The notes under the pieces were generated by a model. The model did not search any database. It was not told the DNA's origin and worked only from the letters and a program-made list of their open reading frames with translations. 64,000 nt of DNA. It comes from Diphasiastrum complanatum. Taxonomy: Eukaryota > Streptophyta > Lycopodiopsida > Lycopodiales > Lycopodiaceae. The position numbers and the translations under genes are program-made. This document shows positions 33,534-45,312 of this stretch, piece after piece (positions within the stretch are counted from its first letter, which is position 1; each line of letters opens with the position of its first letter). Location of the stretch: the NCBI GenBank assembly GCA_029204225.1, contig CM055113.1:22143605-22207604 (forward strand). Direction: 5' to 3'.

Positions 33534-34811
33534 TCAATGCAAGCGTGAAGGGCAATCCTTAACATGGTGTTCAATGCCACAATTTTCACAAGCTGGTGGA
33601 AGACAAAGTTTGTCTGGGCACCGAATACTAGGATGTTTGCCTGCACAGATAAAGCATCCGCGTATTCCGGGAAATTGTTGCGTCGCAAACGCAGCTTGGT
33701 TTGGATCGTAGATCAGAGCATTAAGATCATACGGATAATATACCATTGGTCCAGAGGAGTATCCTGGTGGAGTAGTGTTATCCACAAAATAAGTTGTTGT
33801 ATCTATGGAATTTGGATGAAAAAAATGCATAGCTGGTTGTGAAACCAGTTGATTAACGACAAAATGTTGGTGTGGTTGAAACTGATTGGTTGCAGTTGGT
33901 TGTGGTTGATAATCTCCTGGTGGTGGCATCATGGGTTGTTGTGGAGTGAAGGGGCGATAATGCTAATACATAGGTCTGAGTGCTAATGGGAGGTGGGTTT
34001 TTAGTTGGGGGCACTCATTAGCAATGTGATTCTGTGAACATATAGGACACCAAATATTTTCTCTTGTTGGAAAAGACTTATGGGCAATAATTTTTATGGC
34101 ATTTTGGAAATCAGCAGTTAGTTTGTCCATGTGAGTTTTTTGAGCATTTTGCCAAATTTTCATTTGATGTAGAAGTTTTGAAGATTGGGTTGTATTCTCA
34201 ATCTTCTGGTTGTGAAGACGTTTGGGGAGTTTGGATTTCTTGTCGCGATAATCAAAGTCCTCATCGGACGCCTCGTCTTCTTCATAAATGGCATCAGTCA
34301 TTACATCCTTAAGTTGATCATAAAGATCAACTGGTTTCAATTCTCGGTGGATACTTTTTGGGAGTCCAACCAAGAGCAATTTTATGGCCATTTGTTCAGT
34401 GATATTCTCGTCAATACATTCTACTTTGAGATGTTTGAAATGCTCAATGTAGCTTTGAACAGACTCTTTCGGACGCATCTTAATATGGGTGATTTGGATA
34501 AATGGGCTTTGAGTCAATTTAGAAGGTCTAAAATGCTTGATAAGGGCATCTTTTAGGGTATTCCAAGAAACAAGATTAGTAGGTTCGAGGTTGAGATACC
34601 ACTCTTTGGCGGTTCCATAGCGCACCATAGGGAATAAGCAGAGCTTTTCAGTTGCAGAGGTGTCTCCATAAAAACGGCATGCGTTATCAAAGTCTTGGAG
34701 AAATCTTACTAGGTTAGATTCTCCATCGTACTTTGGTGCATCTATTCTTGAAATTCTATGTTCCATGCGTGGAGGACCATGGTTGGAAGAGTCAGCACAA
34801 TCTTTTGACAT
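33534..34811 (-). pseudogene. Ty3-type gag with zinc knuckles
   Basis: The likely start is the ATG at 34811 (MSKDCADSSNHGPP). The core is seen in IDAPKYDGESNLVRFLQDFDN, AKEWYLNLEPTNLVSWNTLK, LIKHFRPSKLTQSPF and LLLVGLPKSIHRELK, followed by a coiled stretch and CPICSQNHIANECPQLK. After a stop near 33962 a second frame (33932-33534) is Pro/Gln/Tyr-rich and carries CFICAGKHPSIRC and CENCGIEHHVKDC. Three knuckles in this spacing match the remnants at 9235 and 24100. Gag packages element RNA. The first frame is intact for about 280 residues, so the copy is fairly young, but no pol is attached. Confidence 0.75.
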
Positions 34812-35072
34812 GATGTAGAATGAGAAACATAATACAATACAAATGATCAATATAGTACTGTACTTGGCCACAAAAGGTCAATAATGTGGTTTTCTTGCAA
34901 GATAGTGAATTTGGACAAGACTCTATACTTTTTTGGAGTAACAAAATTCGTAGACAAGAGTAGAACTCATAAACAAACTGTTGAATCAGAATACAGTATT
35001 CGCAAATTCTGAAAAAAAAAAAAATTATTGACAAAATATAAACTTTATAATTATTTTTTTGGATTTTTTTGT

Positions 35073-35840
35073 AAAGGACAGAATTCGTAGAGGATGCATA
35101 AAAATAGTTCAAACTATGGTCGATTTTGTGGTATGGTCGACAAATTCTGATATTGAAAAAAAAAAATTTAATTTTAATTTTTTTAAAATTTAAATTTTTT
35201 CTTTTTAGAATTCGCTAGAAATCATGTACATTGTGGACAATTTTGTGGTATGGTTTACGATTTTTTATAGGGAGTTTTTCTTGATAAAATATAAATGTTT
35301 TAATTTTTTTTAATTTTTTATGAAGGACAGAATTCATAGAGGATGTATAGAAATCGTTCAGACTGTGGGCGATTTCGTGGTATGGTCGACAAATTCTGAC
35401 ACTGAGATTTTTTTTTTTTTAAAGAATTTACCAAAAATTGTGCACACTATAGACGATTTTGTGGTATGGTCCACAATTTCTGATAAGAAATTTTCACTGA
35501 TAAAATGTGAATTTTTAATTTTTTTGGATTTTTCTTAAAGGAAAAAATTCACAAAGGATGTATAGAAATCGTTCAGACTGTGGATGATTTCGTGGTATGG
35601 TTGGCGAATTCTGATACTGAGATTTTTTTTTTTTGAATTTGCCAGAAATCGTTCAGACTACGGACGATTTTGTAGTATGGCCGACAATTTATAATAAGAA
35701 GTTTTCATTATCAAACTATTAATTTTTTAATTTTTTTGGATTCTTTGTAAAGGACAGAATTCGTAGAGGATGTATAGAAATCGTTCAGACTGTGGACGAT
35801 TTTGTGGTATGGTCGGCGATATCTGAAATGGAAGTTTTGC
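35073..35840. repeat. Tandem repeat, ~215-bp dimeric unit, about 3.5 copies
   Basis: The phrase AAAGGACAGAATTCGTAGAGGATG recurs (with changes) at about 35073, 35323, 35537 and 35749, periods ~249, 214 and 212. Each unit holds two related halves containing GTTCAGACTGTGGACGATTT and TGTGGTATGGTCGACAAATTC, separated by T-rich or A-rich linkers. More diverged GAATTCGTGGAG pieces follow to about 36060. The array lies between a gag gene and a copia LTR end, so it may be part of an LTR or leader. Confidence 0.75.
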
Positions 35841-36079
35841 TAACAAATAAGGATAATAGTGAAAAAAGTGATTTTCTGACAGAAAATTAGCTAAATCTTT
35901 GAGATAGAATTCGTGGAGTTGTTGGAGGACTGATTTTACATAGATCTAGCCTCAGTGAAGCCGGCGAATTCCAATACCAAGATTTGGTTGAAAAACCATG
36001 GATTTTGACAATATATCAAGGTGTTTTCAGAGAATCTGAACAGAGTCAAAATTCGTGGAGTTTATAGAATGGAATCTTC

Positions 36080-36189
36080 ACAAAACTTTTCGTGCTTCGT
36101 GTATCCTGACTTTCGTGTTCGCGAACATCTTTGTCAGGCTGAGGGCTGAAAGCTAACAAGGCATTGTAGTTAGAAACATTTCGTTTCTT
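36080..36189 (-). repeat. Copia-A LTR end
   Basis: It matches the right end of the LTRs at 44368 and 49598: TTCGCGAACATCTTTGTCAG, GGGCTGAAAGCTA, ACATTTCGTTTCTTCA. Only about 110 bp remain. Confidence 0.7.
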
Positions 36190-36640
36190 CAAAAGAGGCT
36201 ATTCAAGCTTGGTGCTAATGTGTTTTTTGTAGGTGTGAACATGGTTAAGGAGGAGTTTACACAAGTGCAACTTTGGCATAAGAGGTTGGGCCACCCCAAC
36301 TTCAAATCAATGGAGATCTTATGCACATAGGAGCTTGCACTCGGCCTTCCAAAAGCATTTTCAAAGTGTGGAAAAAGTTGTGAGACTTGTAGCCTCTCAA
36401 AGGCTCGCAAGCAACTATTTGCTAACTCTTCTACTAGATCTAAGTCATTAGGTCTCATTCATAGTGATGTGCACTCTTTGTCACAAGTATCTAATGGAGG
36501 TGCATTAATGTATGAATCTTTTATTGATAATTATTCTAGATACATTTGGATTACGCTTTTGGATTTCAAAAGTAAGATGTTTGGGTTTTTCAATAAGATC
36601 AATAAGCAAGTAGTTAGATCCATAAGCAACTAGTTAGCCT
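36190..36640 (+). pseudogene. Copia GAG-pre-integrase and integrase N-terminus
   Basis: The plus strand carries QLWHKRLGHPNFKSMEIL (the HH part of the zinc domain), CETCSLSKARKQLF (the CC part), then LGLIHSDVHS and ESFIDNYSRYIWITLLDFKS, the first Asp of the catalytic core. One in-frame stop follows EILCT. Sequence is lost beyond about 36640. It is not the same copia family as copia-A by sequence. Confidence 0.7.
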
Positions 36641-37289
36641 TATTGAGATGGAAATACTTGATCAAATCTTGTAAATACCACAACGGCTTATACTTATCAT
36701 CAATAGAAATGTGTGGAGCATGTTTCCACATGTGAAATCTAGGTCTAAGTCATTCAGATAGATCATATAGGTTGTACATCTCATTTAATTTGATAACTAG
36801 TGGTTAATTGGCCAACAACTACTTTAGTAGATGTACTATGCCACTTGGCACCATTCTAGTGGAAGAAAATGTTATATCACATGGGTAGGATTGATCTCCC
36901 ACATGTGAAATATCAAGTATTAAGTTCAGATCCATAGTATATACTTTTGATAAGAGTCAAATGTCAAATCTCCTAAATTGTAGGAGCTATCTCCTAGATT
37001 GTAGGAATCTAGAAGGTCAACACAAGCCACCAATGATGATGTAAAAAATTAGTGGAATCTTAGCTAGAGCGGATATGGATAAGCACTATGATTGTGACAT
37101 ATATATCTAGCACGAATAGAAAAGGTTATCGATGAGGTACAACTCATCTTTGTAGGATATCAACAGGACCATCATCCTAAGAGTTAAACAAAGTGATGGA
37201 CAAAAGAGTGCACATTGGAGAGAGTGGAATGTTGTATAAGTCCAAGATCATCCTAGAAATAGTACCCTTGAAATCCAAGGTCATCACAT
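36641..37289. other. Unassigned stretch
   Basis: No coding frame is recognised. AT-rich, with short direct repeats such as CTAGATTGTAGGA/CTAAATTGTAGGA near 36970-37010. Confidence 0.3.
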
Positions 37290-38100
37290 GGGTGATTGAC
37301 GTCAAATTTGAATTATCTTGAGCTACTTAAATTTGGGCTACTTAAATGTCCTAAAGCTAATTCAATCGTCCAATGGAAAATCTCGAGTGATATGTCCAAA
37401 ATTGACTTATCTATGATGATGGACATCAAAATTGAGTTATCTCGTGTGATAGGAGTAAACCCCATCAAGGAGTCAAATTCGATGAATCTTGATATACTAG
37501 ATTCAAAATTAGTTGAGTCTAGTCCCTTGATCAGCCACGTCGTGTGATCAACACCAAAATCACACGCTAGACATTGAATTTGAGCTATTCTGAGTGATAG
37601 GTACCAAATTCAAGCTAATTCAATGTCTTGAAGTCACTATTCTATTGGTTTCGTCACTCAATCGACAATCTCGAGTGATAAAGGCCAAAAAGACAACTAT
37701 CTTTAATGTTAGATAGCAAATTAGAGCTATCTGATGTGATAAGGATCAAATGTCAACAATAACTGGTGCAACAAAATATACTAAATTTGAAACTAATTGA
37801 GTCTAATAACTTGATGAGTGATGTTGGGTGATAAGAAAAAAAATTACACATTGGGCAGCGAATTTTGGCATTCCCAAATGATAGGCAACACATTTAATCT
37901 ATTTGGATGACATCCCACAAAGCTGATCACTCTATGAGGAGCCTCAGGTGAGAAGTGCCAAAATGGGACTTTTTACATTGATAGACATCAAGTTTGAGCT
38001 ATTTCATGTGATGCTGGTTAATTATGATTACTCAATGGGCTATGTCAAGCGATAGTGACCAAAATAGAGTTGTTTCATATGTAAGTATTAAATTCAAGTT
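37290..38100. repeat. Degenerate short-repeat field, possible CACTA subterminal region
   Basis: The phrase (GA)CATCAAATTTGAGCTATCTCGTGTGATAGG recurs in decayed form at least nine times, with the core GTGATA/GAGTGATA preceded by AGCTATnT. Examples are at 37384, 37440, 37590, 37670, 37725, 37830, 37985 and 38050. Spacing is irregular (~45-100 bp). It lies 1.3 kb upstream of a CACTA-type transposase, where such elements carry subterminal transposase-binding repeats. No CACTA terminus was found, so the link is inference. Confidence 0.4.
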
Positions 38101-38529
38101 ACTTGAATTTCTCAAACTCGTGATTTTGAATATTTTGATGATTTTTTAAAAATGACAAATATGTATAAATTATTGCTTAGTTTCCTAAATAGTTAAAAGA
38201 AATCATACTTCTATTTCATAGTTTGCTTGAATCTGCTTCTTTTCTTTGTGAATTAGACAATGTCATATTCTTTCAAGCACGTTGGTGAGGTATTTGAATG
38301 TTTTTGTGATAAAGATATTTGTGGATCTTGTTAAATTTGTGTGTCCATCAGTTTTAACTGTATATTTTAACAAGTATATTTTGTCAATATCATTAACATT
38401 CTTGTTAAAAAATTGCAGATAAAATTTAATCGTTGATTAGCGAATATGTCTTCTATTGAGGAGATGTCTCGAAACAGGTATATTTATTAAATGTACAGTA
38501 GATATCATGTACTTAACATTTGGATTTGC

Positions 38530-39159
38530 AACAAGCGAAACAATACATTATGGTTCGATAAAGTTGGCACAAGTTGCACCATCAATAATCTATGTTTGAA
38601 CCTCACTAAATGGCCCAAATCCTTGAAGAAGCCTTCACACGTGTGAAAGTACGACCTCCCACACTCTGAGCACTATACACCAGACCCACATTCAATCCTA
38701 TAATGATTAGGAATCATAAGAACTCAAAGAATTATGAACATAGAGAGCAATTGCACCAATATGAGAAAAAAATCACGAAATTGCTTGATTGATTTTGGTG
38801 AGAGATCATCACCTATATATACATGATCCATCATGGTTTTGGGAAGGTATGAGTAGCCCTAAACCTATCCTTAATGCTAATTTTGGTGGATCTTTCATCT
38901 CTACCAAGTTAGGGTTGGAATCTTGGAGATCCCTCAACAATGTAAAAATTACCAAAAATAGCTGCTACTTTTTCTCTCTTGTATCCAAGCATGATTTGGA
39001 CTCATTCCAAAGGTTCTATCACTTGGGTCAGCTTGAGAACATCCTTATGAATGGAATTTTATGCTATTTGGCACATGTGACAAGCCACATCATGACCATC
39101 TAACTCTTTACAAGTCATATGACCAAAACTAGTCAAGCTAGAATTGTGAATTTTTAACA
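38530..39159 (-). repeat. LTR-D solo or truncated copy
   Basis: It is colinear with the LTRs of the element at 52044-55821: CCTCACTAAATGGCCCAAAT, CACCTATATATACATGATCC and the terminus GAATTTTTAACA. About 60 bp at the left end are lost or diverged and no target duplication is seen. A TATATATA box is at about 38815. Confidence 0.8.
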
Positions 39160-39849
39160 TCCACAAGATAGCTAAAAGTTAAAGAAGTTGCAATATTGTT
39201 ACAAAATGAAATCACAAAAAAGAGCCCAAATGCTTGAGCAAAGAGTTAGTGAAACATCATCGTCATCAAGTTTTGGTGCCCAGGCTCAACCTAAATCGCA
39301 AGTACTATATAATTATTTGTTTAAAACTTAGGACTGTATTTATACACATATAAATTAGCTTCTAACATTAAGCTAATCATTCTTGTAATTGTAAAATGAA
39401 ATTAGTATCAACAGATATACAGTGAAAAGATATATTGCGAGTGCAAACAATGCAAAGGATTGAAAATTCGAGAAAGACGAATAGTGGCGCAACATTTGTG
39501 GAAGTTTAAAAAGCATATTGAGGAGCCCGCCGATGTGGATTTGGAGGTACATTTTGACTATTTAGTACTTTTCTTATCATACACATATTTATAATTTTTT
39601 TGAAAAAAAAAAAACTAATGCTTGTATAATATTTCACTCTTGCAAAAAAATACATTGGTTTCAATGTCTTATAACATGTCGATTGACAATTTTATCAACA
39701 TGATAAGAAATATCGATTTTGAATTATCTTTGGCATTAGACAAAGATCTTCTTGATGATCATAATGATGTCACTAGTCACCACACACCTCATGATGTGGA
39801 AGTTATGCATCTTTCCATTCTGCACGTCCCTCACTCCACCACACCTCAC

Positions 39850-40100
39850 ATAGATCTTTCCATGAAATCTATTCATCCCACGATATCACCATACATAGAT
39901 TCTATTCATCCCACGACACCTTACATGGATACTATTCATCCCACAACACCTCACGTAGATTCTACTATGGATTCTTTTCATTCCACGATGTCACCACACA
40001 TAGATTCTATCTGTCTCATGACACCTCACATTGATTCTATCCATCCCATGACACCTCACGTTGACTCTATCCATCCCACATCACCTCACATACCTTGTCT
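39850..40100 (+). repeat. In-frame minisatellite in the CACTA transposase region
   Basis: A 30-36 bp unit, consensus GATTCTATTCATCCCACGAC plus ACCTCACATA, is repeated about eight times. It encodes PHIDSIHPTT-type decapeptides without a stop for the whole length. Frame is kept although the unit varies, so it expanded while coding or under weak constraint. Confidence 0.75.
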
Positions 40101-40146
40101 AGAATCTCCTATTCTTTCTATTCCATCTAGATTTACTCCATTATAA

Positions 40147-40640
40147 AAAAGAACACAACTTGGACGCATTTTGACAAGATTTGAAAATAAACAACCAAAT
40201 TTATGTATTGTTGACTTATCCAAGAATGTTTTAAATTCACTGACCAAGTCTCCCTTTCCTCCCTACCTACAAGCATTGGTTAAACCCTTTGATAGAAAGA
40301 AATATTCATGTTGGCCTGATAGAGTACCACTACCATTATGTGGAACTTCATTTTCATATTGGGGTCATATGTACATGATCAAGCCAATGAGCACTTTCTT
40401 AATGTGGGATTGGGTTTATTTTCTATGACTAGAATTGATGTCCCTTTGAATAGTGTTGTCACATTAATGTCTTATGCAGGAACTCAATACAATTGGGGTG
40501 ATTGGCATGCTCTGTGTTGTCACCAATGGAGAATGCAGGTATATGGCTTGAATGCCAATGCTTGTTCTTTGGAAGAGCGATGTGTGCAAGGAGAGAAATT
40601 ATATTGAACCTCCAAACAAAATATAAATGGAGTGATACAA
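40147..40640 (+). other. Unidentified plus-strand coding-like stretch
   Basis: Overlapping frames at 40171-40428 and 40338-40607 read PFDRKKYSCWPDRVPLPLCG and, after a shift, MSYAGTQYNWGDWHALCCHQ. The Trp/Cys content looks protein-like. It lies between the minisatellite and the conserved transposase block and is not recognised. Confidence 0.3.
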
Positions 40641-42794
40641 GTGTTACATCCTTATTTGGATAAATAAGATTGAGATTTTTTTTAAAGATTTTAGTAGATG
40701 TGTTGTTCAAGTCAAATGTTTTAGTTGGCTAAATGATCTTTTATTTTATATTATAAAAGCTCATTTGATTATGTACAGTTTATAGCGAAACTACTCCCAG
40801 AACGAAACACTATGTTAGAGACAAGAGGTGAGGCACGAAAAATGTTGAGTGCAATGGGAATGGACTATACATTGCATCATGCTTGTCCAAAAGATTGCAT
40901 CTTATATTGTGGTGAGTATCGGGGGTTAAAATCTTGTCCTATATGCGATACTCCTCGATATCGAGATGACTTACAAGGGACCACTATCCCATGCAAGGTG
41001 TTATGACACTTTCCAATAATCCCACGATTGCAACGATTGTTTCGTTGCAAGTCTCTTGCAGAACTTGTGAATTGGCATGCTAGCTATCATTCTTCGATGA
41101 GATCATGAGAGTACCCTCAGACTCTCCTGCATGAAAACACATTGACAAAGAATACCACCATGTTTTGCAAGTGAAAAAAGAAATATAAGATTTGGACTTG
41201 CAACAGACGGGGTTAACCCCTTTGGAAAAATGTCAAGCACGTGGTCTACTTGGCCAGTGGTGTTGGTCAACTATAACATTCCACCTTGGCTAAGCATTAA
41301 AAAGGACATCTCATGCTAGCACTTCTAATTCTTGGAAAACATAAAGTAAAAAATATGGATATCTACTTTGCACCATTGATTGAAGAACTAGAACTACTAT
41401 GGAAGGGAGTCCAAGCATATGACATCTCACGTCCACTTCAAGACAATACATTATTTTGGTTGCGTGTGATTTTAATGTGGACTATGCATGACTATCCAAG
41501 ATTGGGCAATTGTTCAGGTGACTATAAAATGAAATCACTTGTAATTTTTGTATATTTATTTTTATGCATGTAATATTTATTCTTTAAGAAAATTTTATTT
41601 ATAACACGAATTGAATTTGATTCTTTTAGGTTTTACAACTTATGGATATCATGCGTGTCTCATTTGTGTACCAAATATGTCTCATTTGTGTACCAAATAT
41701 TAATGCTCAACACTCACGTCATTTAAACAAAGTTGTATATGAAAATCATCGCAAGTACTTGCATGATGAAAATCATCCATTTAGAAATGCTCATAGAAGA
41801 GGCTTTGGAGGAAGATCAGAAACAAAAATGCCTCCAAAGAGAATGTCTGTGGCAAATTGGCACAAACTTTGGATTGAATCCAAGACCAAGCCAATCAATG
41901 GTATGAAAAGACTATCCATCTTTCATTGTTTACCATATTGGAATAACCTTTTGATCAAATGTGGGCGAATCAATATGGAAAAGCCACAAAGATAGTATTT
42001 TTGCCAGACATGATCTACAAGAATCAAAAATAAAAAAAGAGTATTGGCCAAAATTATGTACTAATGGAAATACCTATACTATTCCAAGAGCCCCTTGGAT
42101 TCTTACGAAAGAAGAGTATAAGTACGTATGGTCAGTCATTTGCGAGATGAGAACACCAAAATGTTTTGCTCATTCACTATGAACATCATTCATAGCTGAA
42201 GAAAAACTCCATGGTCTAAAATCTCATAATTGGTTGAAGATGGTCGAGTACGTATTTCCAATGTGCATTCATGGCTGTCCAACTGATCAACTTCATGGCT
42301 GTAAGTATGCTTGAGAGGGATTCTCCAACTTATATCCTAGACAAAAAGGTGCATCTGCTTGTGCACTTGGTCCAAGAAGTTGGTATTGCCGATTCTGTGC
42401 ACTCAAGGTATAATACACATGATTTTGATTTTAGTGGTTTCAATAAATGTAGTGTGATTCTTTTAAATTAATAACAGAATGCTCTCATTGATGTGTTAAA
42501 ATCTTCTGTAGGTGGATGTTTTTCTTGGAGAGATTCATGAAAGTGTTGAAAGATTTTGTGCGTTAGAAGGCAAGGCCAGAGGGAAGCATGTTAGAGGGAT
42601 GGTTAGTGCAAGAATCTCTATCTTATGTTACCGAAGTTTTGTTTCAAATAGATCCATCTGCTCCATGACTATAATATGATGAGGAAAGCAATGAGATGAA
42701 AGGTGACAAACCTCAAGGTATGGGTAGTCTTAAAAAAAGGACACCTGTTTTGAGGGGAAAAATTTCAACCTTCATGCTATATAATTCATGAGTA

Positions 42795-43031
42795 ATGGAT
42801 AAGTGGTTGGAATTATATGAAGAAAAAAAAAAAGTATTGATCAGAAATCGACACCGACGCAATAGGCGTAGAGGTCAAGCTGCACCTTCACATAATCTTG
42901 AGCCATTGCCCAACCAATGCACCATAGACTGGATGGTTGATACACTCCAACAAGAAAGATCAAAGGGACAATTCATATCAGACACAGAATGGGAATTTGC
43001 AAGAGAATGTGATTGGAAGGTTTGTCTATAA
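42795..43031 (+). other. Short basic ORF of unknown origin
   Basis: A 78-codon frame with an Arg-rich patch (RNRHRRNRRRGQ), then EPLPNQCTIDWMVDTLQQER and WEFARECDWKV. It lies between the CACTA remnant and a copia tail. It may be a transposase C-terminus or unrelated. Confidence 0.25.
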
Positions 43032-43063
43032 CTCTATTTTTTTTAAGTGAACAATTTATGTTG

Positions 43064-43393
43064 TAGACTATTTTCATTGGAACGAAGGAGATGGTTGCTG
43101 ACATTTTCACAAAGGCCTTAGACAAAAGTCTGTTCGAGAAACAGAGGAGCAGTCTTGGAGTCATCAAGCTATCATGATTTGAGAGGGAGCTGAAGAAACA
43201 AAAAGTTTCTATTGACAAAGCTTTGCTAGCTTTCCACCCTGATTTTGACACAAAAGACACACGAAGCAAAAATGTTGGTGGACAATTTCGTGACACACGA
43301 CATGAAATTGTTTCACGACACAAAATCCTCCATGCTCCACAAAGGACCAAGAAGATCAACAAGTACCATGGGTTACAAATATTTGATCAGATA
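43064..43393 (+). pseudogene. Older copia-A copy: pol end and left part of its 3' LTR
   Basis: The plus strand reads FIGTKEMVADIFTKALDKSLF, EKQRSSLGVIKLS and stop. A polypurine tract GAGAGGGAGC follows, then the LTR start TGAAGAAACAAAAAG. This LTR runs to about 43393 and stops against the oppositely oriented LTR of a younger copy. Its continuation is at 49599-50170. Confidence 0.75.
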
Positions 43394-44368
43394 TAGGGGA
43401 GAAAATTCACGAAGCAGTCGCGACTCTCTTTCAAGATTTGGATGGAGTTTAGATGCGTTCGCTGGGCACTGCCAACTGAAACACTCCTACAATCCTCTAG
43501 AGAGTAGTCAGTTACTACTGATCTACGTTCATAAAAACTAATATAGCATTCGACTTAATTTCAACCAAGGTGCAAAATTCAAAGGGAACAAGAAAACTCA
43601 GACATATGAAATAAACAGCATAAGCATTCAACATCCAAAATCAAACACAACTAGAAAACAATCTATATTGATTTTCTCTTATTTCTTCAGGGCACTGCAT
43701 GCAAATCCACGCAGTGCGTTGGCGTGAGAGAAGCACGGTTCTCTCACGAGTAGTAGTCTCACTTCACTAGCGAACAATTGGATCTTCTGATCCTAGACAG
43801 AATTATCTTCTCGCATGCAGGCGGAACTTCTGTCTGTGTTCGTCTTGATTGCTTACTAGCATCAGACTTCTTCAATGCCTCTTCTCTTAGTCATACTCAG
43901 CGTATCCTGTTCTGATATATGTCAAGTATTATCCAGTAAGTACGGTCTCTCTATGTAAACCTAGGATTAGAGTGATTATACATCTACAACTAAGAACTAT
44001 CTGTTGACGTCATGCCATCAGGTCAGATCTCTGTACTTCTGGGTACTTGCGTGATCTCTGGTGGTACTCCTTGGAGCGTGAGGATAGAACGAGTTTTGTT
44101 TCCACCATTGGTTTCGTTTATCTCGTCTGCCTTTCTCTTTTGCTGGACCGCAAAGGAATCTCGTTCCTGGATCCTTTGTGTTTGTGAATCGTTCATGTTC
44201 GCGAACCGTTTGTGTTCGAGAACTGTTCGTCTTCGTCTCCGTTGACTTTCGTGTTCGCAAAACTCTTCGTGTTTCGTGTCTCCAGATGTTCGAGTTCGCA
44301 AACATCTTTGTAAGGTGAAGGGCTGAAAGCTAGCAAGGCTTTGTAATAAAAAACACTTTGTTTCTTCA
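43394..44368 (-). repeat. 3' LTR of copia-A (975 bp)
   Basis: It pairs with 48655-49598 along its length and starts TGAAGAAACAAAG on the minus strand after the polypurine tract GCTTTCAGAGGGAGC. It has some 40 bp at 43545-43590 that the other LTR lacks, while the other has AATCAAGGAATTACAAGAG, missing here. It ends CCCCTA rather than CA, so the end is eroded. Confidence 0.85.
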
Positions 44369-45312
44369 GCTCCCTCTGAAAGCATGGTAGCTTTATGATC
44401 CCGAGATTGCTCCTTTGCCTCTCAAGGAGCCCTTTGTCCAGAGCTTTAGTGAAGATGTCAACAACCATATCTTTCATTCCTATGAAGGTGGTCTGCATCA
44501 TCTTCTTTTCAATCAGATCCCTGATCAAGTGATACTTGATCGCAATGTGTTTCGTTCTTGAGTGGAACACATGATCTTTCATCAGGTGTATTGCAGAGGT
44601 GTTGTCCATCTGCAAGACCAATGGCTCATTTCTTGTTTCGCCCAATTCATCCAGGAACTGCCTTAGCCAAATTATTTTGTTGGCCATCTTCGCTGCTGCT
44701 ACGTACTCTGCTTCGTAGGACGACTGGGCTACAATGGTCTATTTCTTGCTGACCCAGAGAACCGCCCTGATGCGATGGTGCATCCTCCTGAGACGCTTTT
44801 ACAGTCATGTCTGAGAGATGCCTAGCTAGCATCGCTGTAGGAAAGTATCCTGAGACCTGCTCCACGACAATAACACAAGCCATAGTCCCTCGTTAATTGA
44901 AGATATTGCAAAATTTGTTTTGCAATCTTCCAATGTGTCGAGCCTGAATTCGTGCAGAATTGGCTCATCCTGAATACTGCATAAGCAATATCAGGACGTG
45001 TGTTGTCTGCAAGGTACATCAGTGAACCTATCAGCCTCCTGTAGGGTGTGAGCTACATCTGTTCTCTTTCTTCCTCAATCTTTGAACTGTCGTCATTTGT
45101 TAGCATTGTCCCTGCGAGCATTGGAGTGTTTGCTCCTTTGCAGTTCAGCATCTCAAAGTCCTCTAAGATCTTCTGGGTGTATCTGGACTGGTGAAGGTAT
45201 AACTTGTCTCCCTCATAGTCCCTTTCAATTTGTAAGCCTAGGTAGCACCTGGCTTCTCCCAAATCCACTATCTCGAAATACTTCGAGATTCTATCTTTAC
45301 TTCAGCAATTAG
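44369..45312 (-). pseudogene. Copia-A RNase H and RT C-terminal part
   Basis: DLGEARCYLGLQIERDYEGD and QSRYTQKILEDF (45053-45268) are the RT end. ADNTRPDIAYAVFRMSQF and HWKIAKQILQYL (44822-45019) lead to RNase H. WLRQFLDELGETRNEPLV, MDNTSAIHLMKDHVFHSRTK and DIFTKALDKG (44370-44687) complete it. Frames change near 45020 and 44820. The last residues read into the LTR. Confidence 0.8.

Larger units (their letters stand above)
39420..42480 (+). pseudogene. CACTA (En/Spm) TNP2-type transposase, decayed
   Basis: Pieces in order on the plus strand begin with IYCECKQCKGLKIRERRIVAQ at 39430-39550, the N-terminal Cys-rich domain. Next is MLSAMGMDYTLHHACPKDCI and YRGLKSCPICDTPRYRDD (40812-41006). Then come NMDIYFAPLIEELELLWKGVQ and LRVILMWTMHDYPRLGNCSG (41313-41520), including the DDE-region motif DxP..G. 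Further on are HRKYLHDENHPFRNAHRRGFGG and LSIFHCLPYWNNLL (41700-41960). The tail at 42270-42420 holds KKVHLLVHLVQEVG. Stops and introns break every frame. TNP2 cuts CACTA elements at their ends; this copy cannot. A repeat-rich insert sits at 39690-40146. Confidence 0.7.
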
